Assembly (NCBI RefSeq): GCF_003026215.1
Contig: NZ_PYOC01000005.1
Location: forward strand, 248,001 to 312,000
Direction of reading: 5' to 3'
Source: Photobacterium indicum
Lineage (GTDB): Bacteria > Pseudomonadota > Gammaproteobacteria > Enterobacterales > Vibrionaceae
DNA length: 64,000 nt
In this document: piece after piece, positions 34,376 to 43,256 of the stretch
Layout: every line of letters starts with the position of its first letter
How positions within the stretch are numbered: position 1 is the stretch's first letter
Translations under genes and position numbers: made by a program
Notes under the pieces: model-generated
What the model saw: the letters and a program-made list of their open reading frames with translations, nothing else
Database searches by the model: none
What the model was told of the DNA's origin: nothing

Positions 34376-34507
34376 TGAAACGAGCATTTTGAGGTAATAC
34401 CAAAGCCATTAATTATCTGACCATTCAGAATATCACTGGGAGTCGAGTTCAAGGATAGTGTTTGATAGAAGAGTGGTTCTCTTTTGAAATTGGTATAACT
34501 TGGGTAT
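34376..34507. repeat. Half copy of the dispersed palindromic element, interrupted
   Basis: gaaacgagcattttgaggta at 34377-34396 and acttgggtata at 34498-34507 together give the right half of the element as seen at 42356-42422. They are separated by a 99-101 bp insertion. Confidence 0.75.
34397..34495. mobile_element. Small inverted-repeat element inserted in the repeat (MITE-like)
   Basis: About 99 bp starting ATACCAAAGCC and ending AATTGGTA, i.e. short terminal inverted repeats ATACCAA/TTGGTAT. It splits the repeat exactly within gaggTAacttggg; both flanks carry TA, consistent with a TA target duplication. No coding capacity, so it would depend on a transposase elsewhere. No second copy noticed in this window. 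Confidence 0.6.
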
Positions 34508-34508
34508 A

Positions 34509-35099
34509 TTAACGTTGCAGCTGGCGATACTTAGCCGGAGTTATCGAAAAAAACGTTTTAAAGTGCAGTGTAAAATGAGGCTGTGAAGAAAAGCCACATT
34601 GTATGGCGATATCAGCTAGAGGGTGCTGGGTTGTCTTTAATAACATTGCGGCGAGTTGTGTACGTAGTTTGAGTACGTATTGATGAGGAGGGGATCCGAA
34701 TGACTGATGAAACATGCGAGAGAAGTGAAATTCACTTAATTCAGCTATATTTGAAAGTTGCTCAATAGTGATCTTTGAAGCTAAATGGTCATGAATATAT
34801 TCATTGATTCGCTTTGCAACAATGGGTGATAAGCCGCCTGTAATATTGGGCATGTTAAATTGAACATTACAGTGATTTTTTAATAAGTGTACGTAAACAA
34901 TCTGCTGAATGTGCGTAAAAGCGAGAGCATCTGAACGGTCATGCCAATTTAGTGGCAATAAGGTGTGATGGAATATATTACTCAAATAGCTGTCATCAAC
35001 AAACGTTTGATCCATTAATTCAATATTCCGACCTTCTTTATCGAACGCTTTTTCGAATGTATTTTGCTTAACATTGAACACTACGTGCTCAATTACCAA
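34509..35099 (-). CDS. AraC-family transcriptional regulator
   Basis: 196 residues. The C-terminal 100 residues hold both helix-turn-helix motifs: ASKITIEQLSNIAELSEFHF then SRMFHQSFGSPPHQYV, and HPLADIAIQCGFSSQPHFTLHFKTFFSITPAKYRQL (in parts: DIAIQCGFSSQPHFTLHFK, ITPAKYRQL). The N-terminal sensing domain is only about 90 residues and shows no cupin motif, so the protein is shorter than typical (about 250-300), as in a known AraC subgroup. The stop is directly beside the interrupted repeat. Target genes unknown; the gene to its right is divergent. Confidence 0.85.
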   Translation of the reverse strand: MVIEHVVFNVKQNTFEKAFDKEGRNIELMDQTFVDDSYLSNIFHHTLLPLNWHDRSDALAFTHIQQIVYVHLLKNHCNVQFNMPNITGGLSPIVAKRINEYIHDHLASKITIEQLSNIAELSEFHFSRMFHQSFGSPPHQYVLKLRTQLAAMLLKTTQHPLADIAIQCGFSSQPHFTLHFKTFFSITPAKYRQLQR

Positions 35100-35365
35100 T
35101 AGAGATCACTCTAGTGTTTGAAAGGTTGAATTTTAAACAATGTTTAATTTTTTGATTTAACCTTTTGATAATCAATGTGATTTTTTCCGTTTTTTATAGG
35201 TGTGACTATTCTTTTCTTCACTAATAAGGTGTTTTTTTTAAGAAAATAGTCATTTGAACTTTTATTTAACAAAAAATACACATAGGATAAAGAATACTTA
35301 AATTTAATAAGAGGAGTATTTTTAGGGGGGAGAATCTTTACACATTAATAATTCTGGAGGATAAG

Positions 35366-35695
35366 ATGTCGAATATCATAGCTTTTCCAGTAAAAGAGCA
35401 GCCAAAAGAATTGTCACCACTAGAAGTCGTTGTTGAGCAGGAGTTACTTGATATTGGTGCAGACCCAATGATGGCGAGAGTAATAGTAGAGCGCATGGAA
35501 AAGTTCTTAGTATTAGCCTCATTTGAGTTTGATATGACCATGTCGGTGTCGAAAGAATGTGTAGATGAAATGCGTGAATCAGTATTTCCGGCCATTACCA
35601 AAATGGAGACCAATATTAAAGATGCAATGAATGAATTAATGACAGAAAGAGTGTTGCACGAAATTCAGTTGTACCGACTTGAGCAACAAGCCTAA
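35366..35695 (+). CDS. Soluble helical protein of unknown function
   Basis: 109 residues. Sequence is acidic and helical throughout (LSPLEVVVEQELLDIGADPM, MARVIVERMEKFLVLASFEF and TKMETNIKDAMNELMTERVL). No signal peptide or membrane segment. An excellent ribosome site (GGAGGATAAG) precedes the ATG and a strong terminator follows, so it is expressed. I do not recognise a family; the 265-bp AT-rich region before it, shared with the AraC gene, suggests possible control by that regulator (inference). Confidence 0.72.
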   Translation: MSNIIAFPVKEQPKELSPLEVVVEQELLDIGADPMMARVIVERMEKFLVLASFEFDMTMSVSKECVDEMRESVFPAITKMETNIKDAMNELMTERVLHEIQLYRLEQQA

Positions 35696-35776
35696 TCAAC
35701 CAGCGTCATGTATTCGAAGTTAGTAATACGATCCGCAGTTAAACAGACAAAATATAATGAATAGTTCAATTTGAAT

Positions 35777-35803
35777 ACCGCTGCCATTATCGCAGCGGTT
35801 TTT
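35777..35803 (+). terminator. Terminator of the 109-residue protein gene
   Basis: ACCGCTGC-cattatc-GCAGCGGT followed by TTTTC. Confidence 0.87.
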
Positions 35804-35818
35804 CGTTTATGCTTATAT

Positions 35819-36886
35819 TTATTGATGCTTCATAGGGGTTGGTTTGTCGCCAGCAGAGTGCTCGCCTATTTGCCATAATTTCTCAGCTTTAGACCCTATA
35901 GCCCAGAAGCTAAGCGCTAGAACTGCAAAAAATATTGCTTTATGTGACGATTCCCAAAAGTATTCAAAGTAGCGAGTATAAAAATTAATAAGAAGAAAGG
36001 TGATACCAAAACTACGACTTAATGCGTCATTGAATTTAATACCTACATAAATAGCAATTAAACAAACAATAACAGCTAAGATAGACCAATGGAGCAATTC
36101 AATTTGTTTTATTTGAGACCAAGCAGCGATATCACCATAATTACCAAAAATAGAAAGCAGCCACAGCGACATAAACAGGTAAAGCAACCCAACAAATCGG
36201 GTAGGTTCTTGTAAGCGCTCGTGTTTAGGGTATTTAGGGAACAATAAGCTTAACGCAGTAATTGCCGCACCAACAAAAACAAAGCGCAGAGGGTGGTTCA
36301 TCCCTAAAAAGTAGGCATCCCAATCAGATAAAAAGCTTGTTTCTGTTAACACCCAGCCACCAAAAGTGAACAATGCAAATAGCCAAATCAAGATTGATGA
36401 TAAGCGTAACCCAAGAACCGCATAAATGGATGTTAGCAGTAAAAGTAGTAGGGCATCATGGGTATCACCGTATAAAGATGTTGCACCTAAAAAGCCGACA
36501 GAGACTGCTGTCATTAAGACACCAAAGAAAAATGTTGCTTCATTACTGATATTTTTTGCTGGATATTTACGTCGGCGGCGAATACCAACTGCATATAATC
36601 CCGCAGCTATAATCGCGGTTACTATTGATATTACTCCAGCAGGAGCGTCAAAGATCTTGGCGAGTAAGTCTAATAGGTAATCATCGGCAAGTAAGACTCC
36701 TACCGAGATAATGAGGCATGTAATCGCAATCCAAAACGAATATACAGCCAATAACTTCCAATCAAAGCCGACAATCTGCATGCTTTGTCGTAATGTATTA
36801 GCTTGCTCTGCATTGATCGTGAGTTTTTCTTCCCAAGAATCAATAGCATTGTTTAGTATTTGCGCTTTCTTTTTACTTACTTTCAT
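35819..36886 (-). CDS. DUF2157-type integral membrane protein
   Basis: 355 residues with a soluble helical N-terminus (INAEQANTLRQSMQIVGFDW) that is typical of DUF2157, then about ten membrane segments (WKLLAVYSFWIAITCLIISV; IVTAIIAAGLYAVGI; FFFGVLMTAVSVGFLGATSLY). Function of the family unknown. I prefer the ATG at 36886, nine bases after AGG, to a GTG at 36892. The neighbour on the same strand 56 bp upstream is an MscS channel, a possible but unproven operon. Confidence 0.8.
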   Translation of the reverse strand: MKVSKKKAQILNNAIDSWEEKLTINAEQANTLRQSMQIVGFDWKLLAVYSFWIAITCLIISVGVLLADDYLLDLLAKIFDAPAGVISIVTAIIAAGLYAVGIRRRRKYPAKNISNEATFFFGVLMTAVSVGFLGATSLYGDTHDALLLLLLTSIYAVLGLRLSSILIWLFALFTFGGWVLTETSFLSDWDAYFLGMNHPLRFVFVGAAITALSLLFPKYPKHERLQEPTRFVGLLYLFMSLWLLSIFGNYGDIAAWSQIKQIELLHWSILAVIVCLIAIYVGIKFNDALSRSFGITFLLINFYTRYFEYFWESSHKAIFFAVLALSFWAIGSKAEKLWQIGEHSAGDKPTPMKHQ

Positions 36887-36942
36887 TATCACGGCCTGTT
36901 ATTAATCCGTTGTAATGTAGCGAAACCCACCTTGAATGTAAA

Positions 36943-37761
36943 TTATGGCCCGTAAACCAGCCTCATAAAATCTGATGTTATGTGTTGCTCTAATTCGGCT
37001 GCTTGCTCTGTTGGGCAAAATATTGTGATATGCATTACGCTTTCACCGGTACAATTTGTACCAATATGAATGTGTGGTTCTGCGCCAGGTAAATCAACTC
37101 CAGCATGTCGTTCAATAACACTGTTGTAGCGTCGTGCAACCTCAATAAATTCTTCGCTATAGTCGTTGATATTGCTGATTAGCTCATCATGGTACGAGAA
37201 CAAATTACGCTCTTTTGGCCCAACAATCGTGAAGTTATGATAAACGTAGCGTTTCATAAAATTCATATTTTTGATGGTGTGTGAAAAGAACATACTATTG
37301 GGCAGTGTTAGTGTCTTTCCCGTGTAATCGTAACGGTTATGCGCGATATCAATTTCCTGAATCTTCGTTGATAGCATTGTATGCTCAATCACTTCGCCGC
37401 GAAGATCACCGACTTCGATCCAGTCTCCGATTGTAAAGGAGCTAGATGATGCGCGATGTATCGATCCTGTTATACAAAGAATCATTTCTTTAGAGGCGAT
37501 AACAACGGCCATAGCAATAGCCGTTAAAGACAGTGCGAACTCTTTTATTTCTGAATTCCAAATACCAAAAATAGTGATAATAATGAGAATCGCAAAACCA
37601 TTTTTTGTACGAGACATCCATTGGCGTTGTTTTTCACTAATGAAATTGTGATCGCCTCGGATGATTTTTAATACTAATACTCGTAGTAATAATAAAGTCG
37701 TGATTATGACTAGGGTTGTAATGATTTTGTGCTCAATGGCGAAAGTTAAGAGTTCAAGCAT
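36943..37761 (-). CDS. MscS-family mechanosensitive channel
   Basis: 272 residues from the ATG at 37761; the open frame extends 45 codons further upstream, but that part is unlike the family. Two or three membrane segments (IITTLVIITTLLLLRVLVLK; KNGFAILIIITIFGIWNS; the pore helix around LSLTAIAMAVVIASKEMILC), then the beta domain with SFTIGDWIEVGDLRGEVIEHTMLSTKIQEID (parts: TIGDWIEVGDLRGEV, MLSTKIQEID) and TLPNSMFFSHTIKNMN. It opens on membrane tension to release solutes. Start uncertain; AAGG lies 14 bases upstream. Confidence 0.87.
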   Translation of the reverse strand: MLELLTFAIEHKIITTLVIITTLLLLRVLVLKIIRGDHNFISEKQRQWMSRTKNGFAILIIITIFGIWNSEIKEFALSLTAIAMAVVIASKEMILCITGSIHRASSSSFTIGDWIEVGDLRGEVIEHTMLSTKIQEIDIAHNRYDYTGKTLTLPNSMFFSHTIKNMNFMKRYVYHNFTIVGPKERNLFSYHDELISNINDYSEEFIEVARRYNSVIERHAGVDLPGAEPHIHIGTNCTGESVMHITIFCPTEQAAELEQHITSDFMRLVYGP

Positions 37762-37972
37762 TGCTGTGTTAAGTGCCTTGTTAATGTTCAGAAAGAGTAT
37801 GGGTGTGTAGAAAAGATGCGCAGTATACGCTTGGCTTTCGAACAGTAAAGTGTTTTTGTGATGAAAAATAAACAAAAAATGAAATATGAAAATCATGCCG
37901 TCTAGTTCGGTTGATTAAGCACATTATTGACGTAAAAAATCTAGGGCTAAGTGTACTTTTTGAATGCGAATA

Positions 37973-38416
37973 TTACTGGTCGTTATCTTCTAAAATATCT
38001 TCAGGCATAAAGGTTAAAATATGCTGTTCTGATGTTAGTGTTAACACATCATTTTCTAATGCTATGCTGCTCCATTCCTGCAGAGATACCGTCATTATCG
38101 ATTCAGTGGTTGCTTGATCATCTTGAATACAGGCCATTTTTGTCGAGCTCAGCGTGTCGATTTTAAACTTATTGTCTTTGATTTCCGCTTGCCCTGTAAA
38201 ACGATTACAACCACCAAATCCAGATACCTTAAGGTCAGAATCGATAGCCATATTGGGAATAACTCTTGGCTCCTTTATGGTGATTTCTTTTCCATCGATG
38301 TTAGTTAAAACCCAGTCTTGCTGCAGGTTTTTACTGGAAAATCCGATTTGTTCATTATTCTCACAACCTGCAAGTAATAATGGCGTAAAGATACCTGCTA
38401 GTAACCACTTCCTCAT
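37973..38416 (-). CDS. META-domain lipoprotein (HslJ-like)
   Basis: 147 residues. Lipobox PLLLAGCENN gives a lipidated Cys at about 18. The META domain shows WVLTNIDGKEI, VSGFGGCNRFTGQAEIKDNK, IDTLSSTKMAC and a strand LENDVLTLTSEQHILTF. Family members such as HslJ are envelope proteins linked to stress and novobiocin resistance. The ATG at 38416 has AAGGGG eight bases upstream; a longer frame to 38464 is not needed. Ends only 1 repeat-free spacer away from the channel gene, perhaps separate transcription. Confidence 0.87.
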   Translation of the reverse strand: MRKWLLAGIFTPLLLAGCENNEQIGFSSKNLQQDWVLTNIDGKEITIKEPRVIPNMAIDSDLKVSGFGGCNRFTGQAEIKDNKFKIDTLSSTKMACIQDDQATTESIMTVSLQEWSSIALENDVLTLTSEQHILTFMPEDILEDNDQ

Positions 38417-38484
38417 TGTGAGCCCCTTTGTTTTATGGATCTTATATTTTTCAGATAGTGTCATTTTAGCAGCATTATCAATGA

Positions 38485-38823
38485 CTATTTGTGCTGATTT
38501 CGACCAAAGTGGTTATCTTGACCTTTATTTAAACGGAGTCCTTTATCTTTTTCTCGTGCGTAGGCTTCCATTGCTTGCTGTGCATCGCAGTAACTTTCGT
38601 TTTCTTTAAAAGCATCACGAGTAATGTCGATGGTACGTTCTGCAATCTGCCGTTCTTGTAGCGCAAGGGTATTATCACTATAAATAATTTGCTGATTAAC
38701 AATGAGCAGTTCAAGATTTTTCATGCAAGCTTGTTCGTTCTGCATAACTGTTGTGACGTTATTTGAAGCGTACGATAAAAATGATAGAGAAAGTGTAACG
38801 ATAATAAAAAAAACATTAGGCAT
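38485..38823 (-). CDS. Exported small protein of unknown function
   Basis: 112 residues. Signal peptide MPNVFFIIVTLSLSFLSYAS, then a helical polar domain with two Cys (EQACMKNLELL and NESYCDAQQAMEAYA) that could pair, and a basic Lys/Asn/Gln tail. The Cys spacing and helices are loosely like small lysozyme-inhibitor or DUF1311-type proteins, but I cannot assign it. It sits 69 bp upstream of the META lipoprotein on the same strand, so co-transcription is possible. Confidence 0.6.
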   Translation of the reverse strand: MPNVFFIIVTLSLSFLSYASNNVTTVMQNEQACMKNLELLIVNQQIIYSDNTLALQERQIAERTIDITRDAFKENESYCDAQQAMEAYAREKDKGLRLNKGQDNHFGRNQHK

Positions 38824-38963
38824 AAGTGCAGGTAACTAGTCGTTTGATGGGGGTATTATATATGTTTGACTATATATATATCAATAGGTTATATGTTTAC
38901 TGGCCGACTATTACCACAGAGGATCATATTATAAGTAATTAAATACGCTAGACTTTGTGAAAA

Positions 38964-39272
38964 TTAATCTTGAAGAGGTAAGGAGGATAAACACGCTCGA
39001 CAAACGCAACTTCCAGCTTCTAGGTTTGATGTGTCGCGTTTGGTTAGCTCAAAACACCAACATGTTGATTTTCCTGCGCTGATCTCACAGTAAGCGGGCT
39101 TTCCGCATAGGCTGCAGGCATGTGTGGTGCGTAATCCTTTGATCTCATCGATTGTTTTGACATGTTCATCATCAGACATTTGACGCCATTCTCCTACTTC
39201 ACTCATTGTGCGTAAACAGCCACTGCACACACCATCATTATTTTTACATTTACCAACACAAGGTGTTTTCAC
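38964..39272 (-). CDS. DUF1289 plus cysteine-rich CWC domain protein
   Basis: 102 residues. Residues 1-50 are DUF1289: PCVGKCKNNDGVCSGCLRTMSEVGEWRQMSDDE (parts: PCVGKCKNNDGVCSGC, RTMSEVGEWRQMSD). Residues 52-95 form the CWC domain: CSLCGKPAYCEIS, STCWCFELTK and CVCRACL. In all 11 or more Cys, suggesting two metal sites. Both domains are common as separate proteins; here they are in one chain. Function unknown, perhaps metal- or redox-linked. Stand-alone gene. Confidence 0.82.
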   Translation of the reverse strand: MKTPCVGKCKNNDGVCSGCLRTMSEVGEWRQMSDDEHVKTIDEIKGLRTTHACSLCGKPAYCEISAGKSTCWCFELTKRDTSNLEAGSCVCRACLSSLPLQD

Positions 39273-39371
39273 TGTTTAATCCAATCTTGAGTACTAAGAT
39301 CGCGTAATGTATCAGAATAAAAGCGCAACCTACAGCCTGTAAGTTGCACTTGTTGCTTGAATTCAGCTGCG

Positions 39372-39399
39372 ATATCCCCAAGTTACCTCAAGATGCTGG
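39372..39399. repeat. Left-end remnant of the dispersed palindromic element
   Basis: atatccccaagttacctcaa followed by gatgctgg, placed directly after the ovoA stop; the right half is missing. Confidence 0.6.
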
Positions 39400-39411
39400 A
39401 TTAAGAGAGCA

Positions 39412-41526
39412 TCAGCGTTTTCGCCAAATTGTCATTTCAGACAAGCTGTGTTGAAATTTGCGTTTTGTTTCTCTAATCACAAAAGGAATTTCTTTTACTG
39501 CAATAAGCTCAAATCGGCTGATTAAGTTTTCTGTTAGTCCATCTAAGGTTGTAAAGTTCTCGCCATGTACTTTTGTGCCTCCTAACCAGTTATCTTTATT
39601 TGTGTAATCTTCTAACCAAGTATATGGAGAGGTAATCACTAAATAACCACCCGTATTAATGCGATCATAGATCGAAGATAAAAATTGCTTAGGATCACCA
39701 AGGCGATCAATCAAATTAGAGGCATAAATAAGATCATAGCCAGTATATTGAGATTTCAAGTTGCAGGCGTCTCCTTGCATAAAGCTGACTTTATCGGCTA
39801 TTTCGATATAGTTAAGTTCAGCTAACGTTATGCTTTTAAATTCAACTAAATCACCTTCTGTTCGGATGGTATATCGCTTTTCACCTTGTTCAATAAGCGT
39901 GCAGGCTTGCTGAATAAAACGAGCAGAAAAATCTAACCCATCAACATGGTCAAATGTTTTGGCGAGTTCAAACGTAGCACGGCCAACAGAACAACCGATA
40001 TCAAGGGCTTTGCTTCTATGAGTGAGTTGCAGTTCTTGTAAGCATTGCTTCACACCATTAACGCAGAAGTTTTCAACCGAAAAATATTCAGGGCCATAGT
40101 GAAATTCAAGGTACTGTGAAATAAGTTCATCGGTTTCATATACGTTGATTTGCGCCATCTCTTCTGGTTTTTGGTTTGATTCTACGTAGCGAAATCCTGC
40201 ATGTTGATAAAAATGACGGCGGAAAGCATAACGAGACGCTTTAATAGACTCGTTGCCGGTTGAGATCCAAGATCCCCCTTTAACTAAGTTATGTAGGCCA
40301 TCAAATGTAGGGGTAGAGAAGTCATCATATAAAGGATGAACCTGAAAGCCGTTAAAGCCGTCTATGGGGGTTTCTGTCCATTGCCATACATTACCTATAA
40401 CATCGTACAGGCCGTTATGTTCAAAGCGATTCACAGGGCAAGAAGATGCAAAGTATTCTAAATGGATATTCCCCGGTGCTTCAGACCAATACGGAGAATC
40501 GGTACCGATGTTATCGCGTAATAGATACCATTCGGCTTCAGTCAGCAAGCGAATGTTAGTATTGCTTTGTTCTGCTTTCCAATTGCAAAACGCTTTTGCT
40601 TCTAGTTGATTAACTTCAACTGGCCAGTTTAAAGGTAAGGGGATCTCACTTGATAGGTTACGCTGTAACAACTTATTTTCTTCTAATCGCCAAAAACGGG
40701 GCATTGTTGCTTTGGTGTAAGCTAACCAACCTTTTCCCTCTTCATTCCAGTATCGTGGTTGTCGATAGCCATCAGCCTTCACAAATTCAAGATACTCCTG
40801 ATTAGAAACAAGGAATTTAGCGGCTTTAAAGTTATCGACAGTAAAAGGTTGTTCACCAAACTCATTATCCCAACCGTATGTTTGGTCATTACCTTGTCTA
40901 CCTAGTCGCATGCTTTTCCCTGCAATACTCAGTAAACTGTTGTTGGGTGATTCACCACTGTCGAGGCATGGCATCCAATTATAATGAGGCGTTACATCAG
41001 CCAGAGGTAGCTGGCGAATAATGACGGAAGAGGTTTCTAGGTGAATGCGTTCATGCTCAATGCTCATTAAAATGATCCAGGCTGGATCGGATTGAGTGAT
41101 GGGTAAGGATAGGGGCATCTCATCAATAAATTGGTTGACTAGCGAACACACTTTTTTGCGATAATCTTTAACGGTATCAACCTTTGGCCAGTCATAATGG
41201 GCTGCATCAAGATCATCCCACGACATTTCATCTACACCAATGGCGAACATCGATTCAAAGTGGGTGTTTATGCGTGAATCAATGTACTTTCCAAGTTTCA
41301 ACTTATTGATATAAAAGGCAGCTGTATGCCCAAAGTAAAAAATGAGGGGATGGCGTAATGGTTCTGCTTTTTTGAAATAAGCTTCATCATTATTTACAAT
41401 TTCAAAGAGGGATTCGTAAAGAGCCGACGTTTGATTGAAATAGTCTTTTAACTCCTGTCGTTTATGTTGTTCAGATGAGCCAGTTAACAGAACGGTTTGA
41501 ATATTTTTTATCGTTTTATTGTGCAT
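39412..41526 (-). CDS. ovoA: OvoA, 5-histidylcysteine sulfoxide synthase / methyltransferase
   Basis: 704 residues in three parts. An N-terminal DinB-like domain with the iron ligands in EHERIHLETS (HX3HXE, about residue 165), a central FGE-sulfatase-like domain (FLVSNQEYLEFVKADGYRQP, VIGNVWQWTET, LVKGGSWISTGNES), and a C-terminal SAM methyltransferase (ALDIGCSVGRATFELAKTFD). OvoA joins cysteine and histidine with O2 to a sulfoxide; the methyltransferase domain methylates the thiohistidine in the last step towards ovothiol A, an antioxidant thiol of marine organisms. The start at 41526 (12 bases after GGAG) or 41544 is uncertain. No ovoB-like lyase beside it. Confidence 0.93.
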   Translation of the reverse strand: MHNKTIKNIQTVLLTGSSEQHKRQELKDYFNQTSALYESLFEIVNNDEAYFKKAEPLRHPLIFYFGHTAAFYINKLKLGKYIDSRINTHFESMFAIGVDEMSWDDLDAAHYDWPKVDTVKDYRKKVCSLVNQFIDEMPLSLPITQSDPAWIILMSIEHERIHLETSSVIIRQLPLADVTPHYNWMPCLDSGESPNNSLLSIAGKSMRLGRQGNDQTYGWDNEFGEQPFTVDNFKAAKFLVSNQEYLEFVKADGYRQPRYWNEEGKGWLAYTKATMPRFWRLEENKLLQRNLSSEIPLPLNWPVEVNQLEAKAFCNWKAEQSNTNIRLLTEAEWYLLRDNIGTDSPYWSEAPGNIHLEYFASSCPVNRFEHNGLYDVIGNVWQWTETPIDGFNGFQVHPLYDDFSTPTFDGLHNLVKGGSWISTGNESIKASRYAFRRHFYQHAGFRYVESNQKPEEMAQINVYETDELISQYLEFHYGPEYFSVENFCVNGVKQCLQELQLTHRSKALDIGCSVGRATFELAKTFDHVDGLDFSARFIQQACTLIEQGEKRYTIRTEGDLVEFKSITLAELNYIEIADKVSFMQGDACNLKSQYTGYDLIYASNLIDRLGDPKQFLSSIYDRINTGGYLVITSPYTWLEDYTNKDNWLGGTKVHGENFTTLDGLTENLISRFELIAVKEIPFVIRETKRKFQHSLSEMTIWRKR

Positions 41527-41775
41527 GCCTTTGCAAAGCTCCATACAAGAAATCGTTGTCTTAGAATTACGTGAACTGCAAATGGTATTTTTTTATGCTG
41601 ATAAGGCTTTCAGGTTGTTATTAAGTCTAGTAAAAACAACCAAATTTGCAGGGCTATCGAAGTCACAGCGAACTATTTGTTTTCAGAACGGTAATTACGC
41701 AACTGGAAATGAAAAGAAGAGTATTTTTTTGCCATACTTAATGTACAACTTAGCCAATGAAGCAAGTGATAAAGG

Positions 41776-42354
41776 ATGAGAAATTTGAAAATGGCATGGC
41801 GAATACCAACATGGACATTGGTTGGAATTGGTTTATTACTCAATGTAGTTTCAGCTTTGATGACCAACTTTTACATAGATGATTCAACACGACAAATAAA
41901 TAGTCAGATTCAACAGCAAGCAAGTAATAACAAATTAATCACATTAATTTGGCAACAAGTTGAAACGGTAGAGCGCAAAAAAGAACATGTGTTAGAACTT
42001 CTTGCAAATAGTGAATATATGAGTAAACCATTAATCCCTGAAATAAAAAATCAAATAATGAAAGACTTAAAATATTGGTTAGGTGAAGAGGTTGTATCAT
42101 TATCTATTACTGAACTGCCTAATTTGATGGGCAAGATAAATAATGTTCAATTTGAGCAAAGAGAAAAAATAAATCAGCTGTATCTAGATAACTTGGAGTT
42201 GATTGATAGTTATACAAGTGAGATGGAATATATATCACAGCTTAGAAGTTTGGCGTTGTTTTTGCAGGTGATTGGGCTTGGGCTCGTTTTATCCAGAGAT
42301 TTAAATCGTCGTGATTATGATAGAAAAAGCCATGATGAATTTACCGATAAATAG
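41776..42354 (+). CDS. Membrane protein of unknown function, two TM segments
   Basis: 192 residues. TM1 (WTLVGIGLLLNVVSALMTNFY) near the N-terminus, then a helical, coiled-coil-like periplasmic or cytoplasmic domain of about 110 residues rich in Gln/Glu/Lys (STRQINSQIQQQASNNKLIT), TM2 (LRSLALFLQVIGLGLVLSRD) and a short charged tail. The layout resembles the sensor part of chemoreceptors or kinases without an output domain. Alternative start at 41791. Not recognised as a family; the gene ends at a repeat copy. Confidence 0.68.
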   Translation: MRNLKMAWRIPTWTLVGIGLLLNVVSALMTNFYIDDSTRQINSQIQQQASNNKLITLIWQQVETVERKKEHVLELLANSEYMSKPLIPEIKNQIMKDLKYWLGEEVVSLSITELPNLMGKINNVQFEQREKINQLYLDNLELIDSYTSEMEYISQLRSLALFLQVIGLGLVLSRDLNRRDYDRKSHDEFTDK

Positions 42355-42355
42355 A

Positions 42356-42422
42356 TATACCCAAGTCACCTCAATATGTAGGATTCTCGCTGAAACGAGC
42401 ATCTTGAGGTAACTTGGGTATA
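42356..42422. repeat. Short 67-bp copy of the dispersed palindromic element
   Basis: tatacccaagtcacctcaat and the inverted end tcttgaggtaacttgggtata with a small centre (gtaggattctcgctgaaacgagc). It starts one base after the preceding stop codon region, forming a hairpin that may act as the 3' end of that gene's mRNA. Confidence 0.8.
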
Positions 42423-42430
42423 CATAAAAA

Positions 42431-42457
42431 GAAAAAGTCCCGAATTAATCAGGACTT
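42431..42457 (-). terminator. Terminator of the 102-residue exported protein gene
   Basis: AAGTCC-cgaattaatca-GGACTT; on the minus strand followed by TTTTTC. Confidence 0.72.
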
Positions 42458-42474
42458 AAAAATGTCATGACCAC

Positions 42475-42783
42475 TTACTTATTTGTAGAGTGGAAGGCGA
42501 AACGTGATGATTTTTTACCAGTTTCTGTGGTTGCTTTGTATTTTACTGAACGTGAATTTTCTAATGTTAATGGAATAAATACACGACCATTTTCATCTGT
42601 TTGGTAGCTTTGTTTTTGTTGAGGCACGTTGGCTACAGATACTGAAGCATTAGCAGCTGGAGCGCCATTTTCAGTTACGGTGATCCACGCACCATTGTGT
42701 GTATCTGCGACTCGAATATCTGCTAATACGGAAGTAGACATTAAAATCACTGCTGTTGCTGTAATTACTTTCAAGCTAGACAT
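42475..42783 (-). CDS. Exported protein with carboxypeptidase-regulatory-like fold
   Basis: 102 residues. Signal peptide MSSLKVITATAVILMSTSVL then ADIRVADTH. The mature domain looks like an Ig-like/transthyretin-type beta sandwich: WITVTENGAPAANASVSVAN, SYQTDENGRVFIPLTLENSR. Such domains are common in envelope proteins; this one is small and stands alone. ATG at 42783 is preceded by GAGGTGAGG; a GTG at 42792 overlaps that site and is unlikely. Function not assigned. Confidence 0.75.
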   Translation of the reverse strand: MSSLKVITATAVILMSTSVLADIRVADTHNGAWITVTENGAPAANASVSVANVPQQKQSYQTDENGRVFIPLTLENSRSVKYKATTETGKKSSRFAFHSTNK

Positions 42784-43200
42784 AATCCTCACCTCATCGT
42801 TTGGCTATATTGCCATTTTTATAAGAGTTTGTATTCACATCACCTTATAAGACCTGTCCTTCATAAAAAATATTTCAAAATAATAATAATAAATCTAAAT
42901 TTCTATTATTACAGTATGTTAGGTTGCAATGATAAAACTGAGTTCTCATGTTAGTGAAAGTAAACCTTCTGTTTATTTCCTTATATAGCCAAGTATCAAG
43001 GCTTATATGTCTTTGGTTTATTACTTCACTACTGATATCAGTATAGTACCTAGCAATAATTGTACGGAGGTTTTTCAAGTTGGATCAGTTTTAATGATTA
43101 AATTTTTATTTAATACTTGATTTCTTAAATATGATTCAATATATCAAAATGTTCTATCTGTATTGGCGTTATTGTTTTTAAATATTAGCCTTGTTGAATG
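42784..43200. other. AT-rich intergenic region
   Basis: About 420 bp between the exported-protein gene and the hairpin of lhgO. Probably holds the promoter of the former. I see no credible ORF or repeat. Confidence 0.4.
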
Positions 43201-43247
43201 TTCGTCTTATAAAATAAAGAAATAAAGATGGTTTTTTATAAGACGAA
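43201..43247 (-). terminator. 14-bp inverted repeat after lhgO
   Basis: TTCGTCTTATAAAA (43201-43214) and TTTTATAAGACGAA (43234-43247) are perfectly complementary around a 19-nt loop, 10 bp after the lhgO stop. The stem lacks a clear U tract, but its place suggests a 3' hairpin. Confidence 0.6.
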
Positions 43248-43256
43248 ATATGAATC

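Noticed and set aside
36943..37896. Longer N-terminus for the MscS-type channel
   Set aside because: The extra 45 residues are Phe/His-rich, unlike the family, and come from AT-rich upstream DNA.
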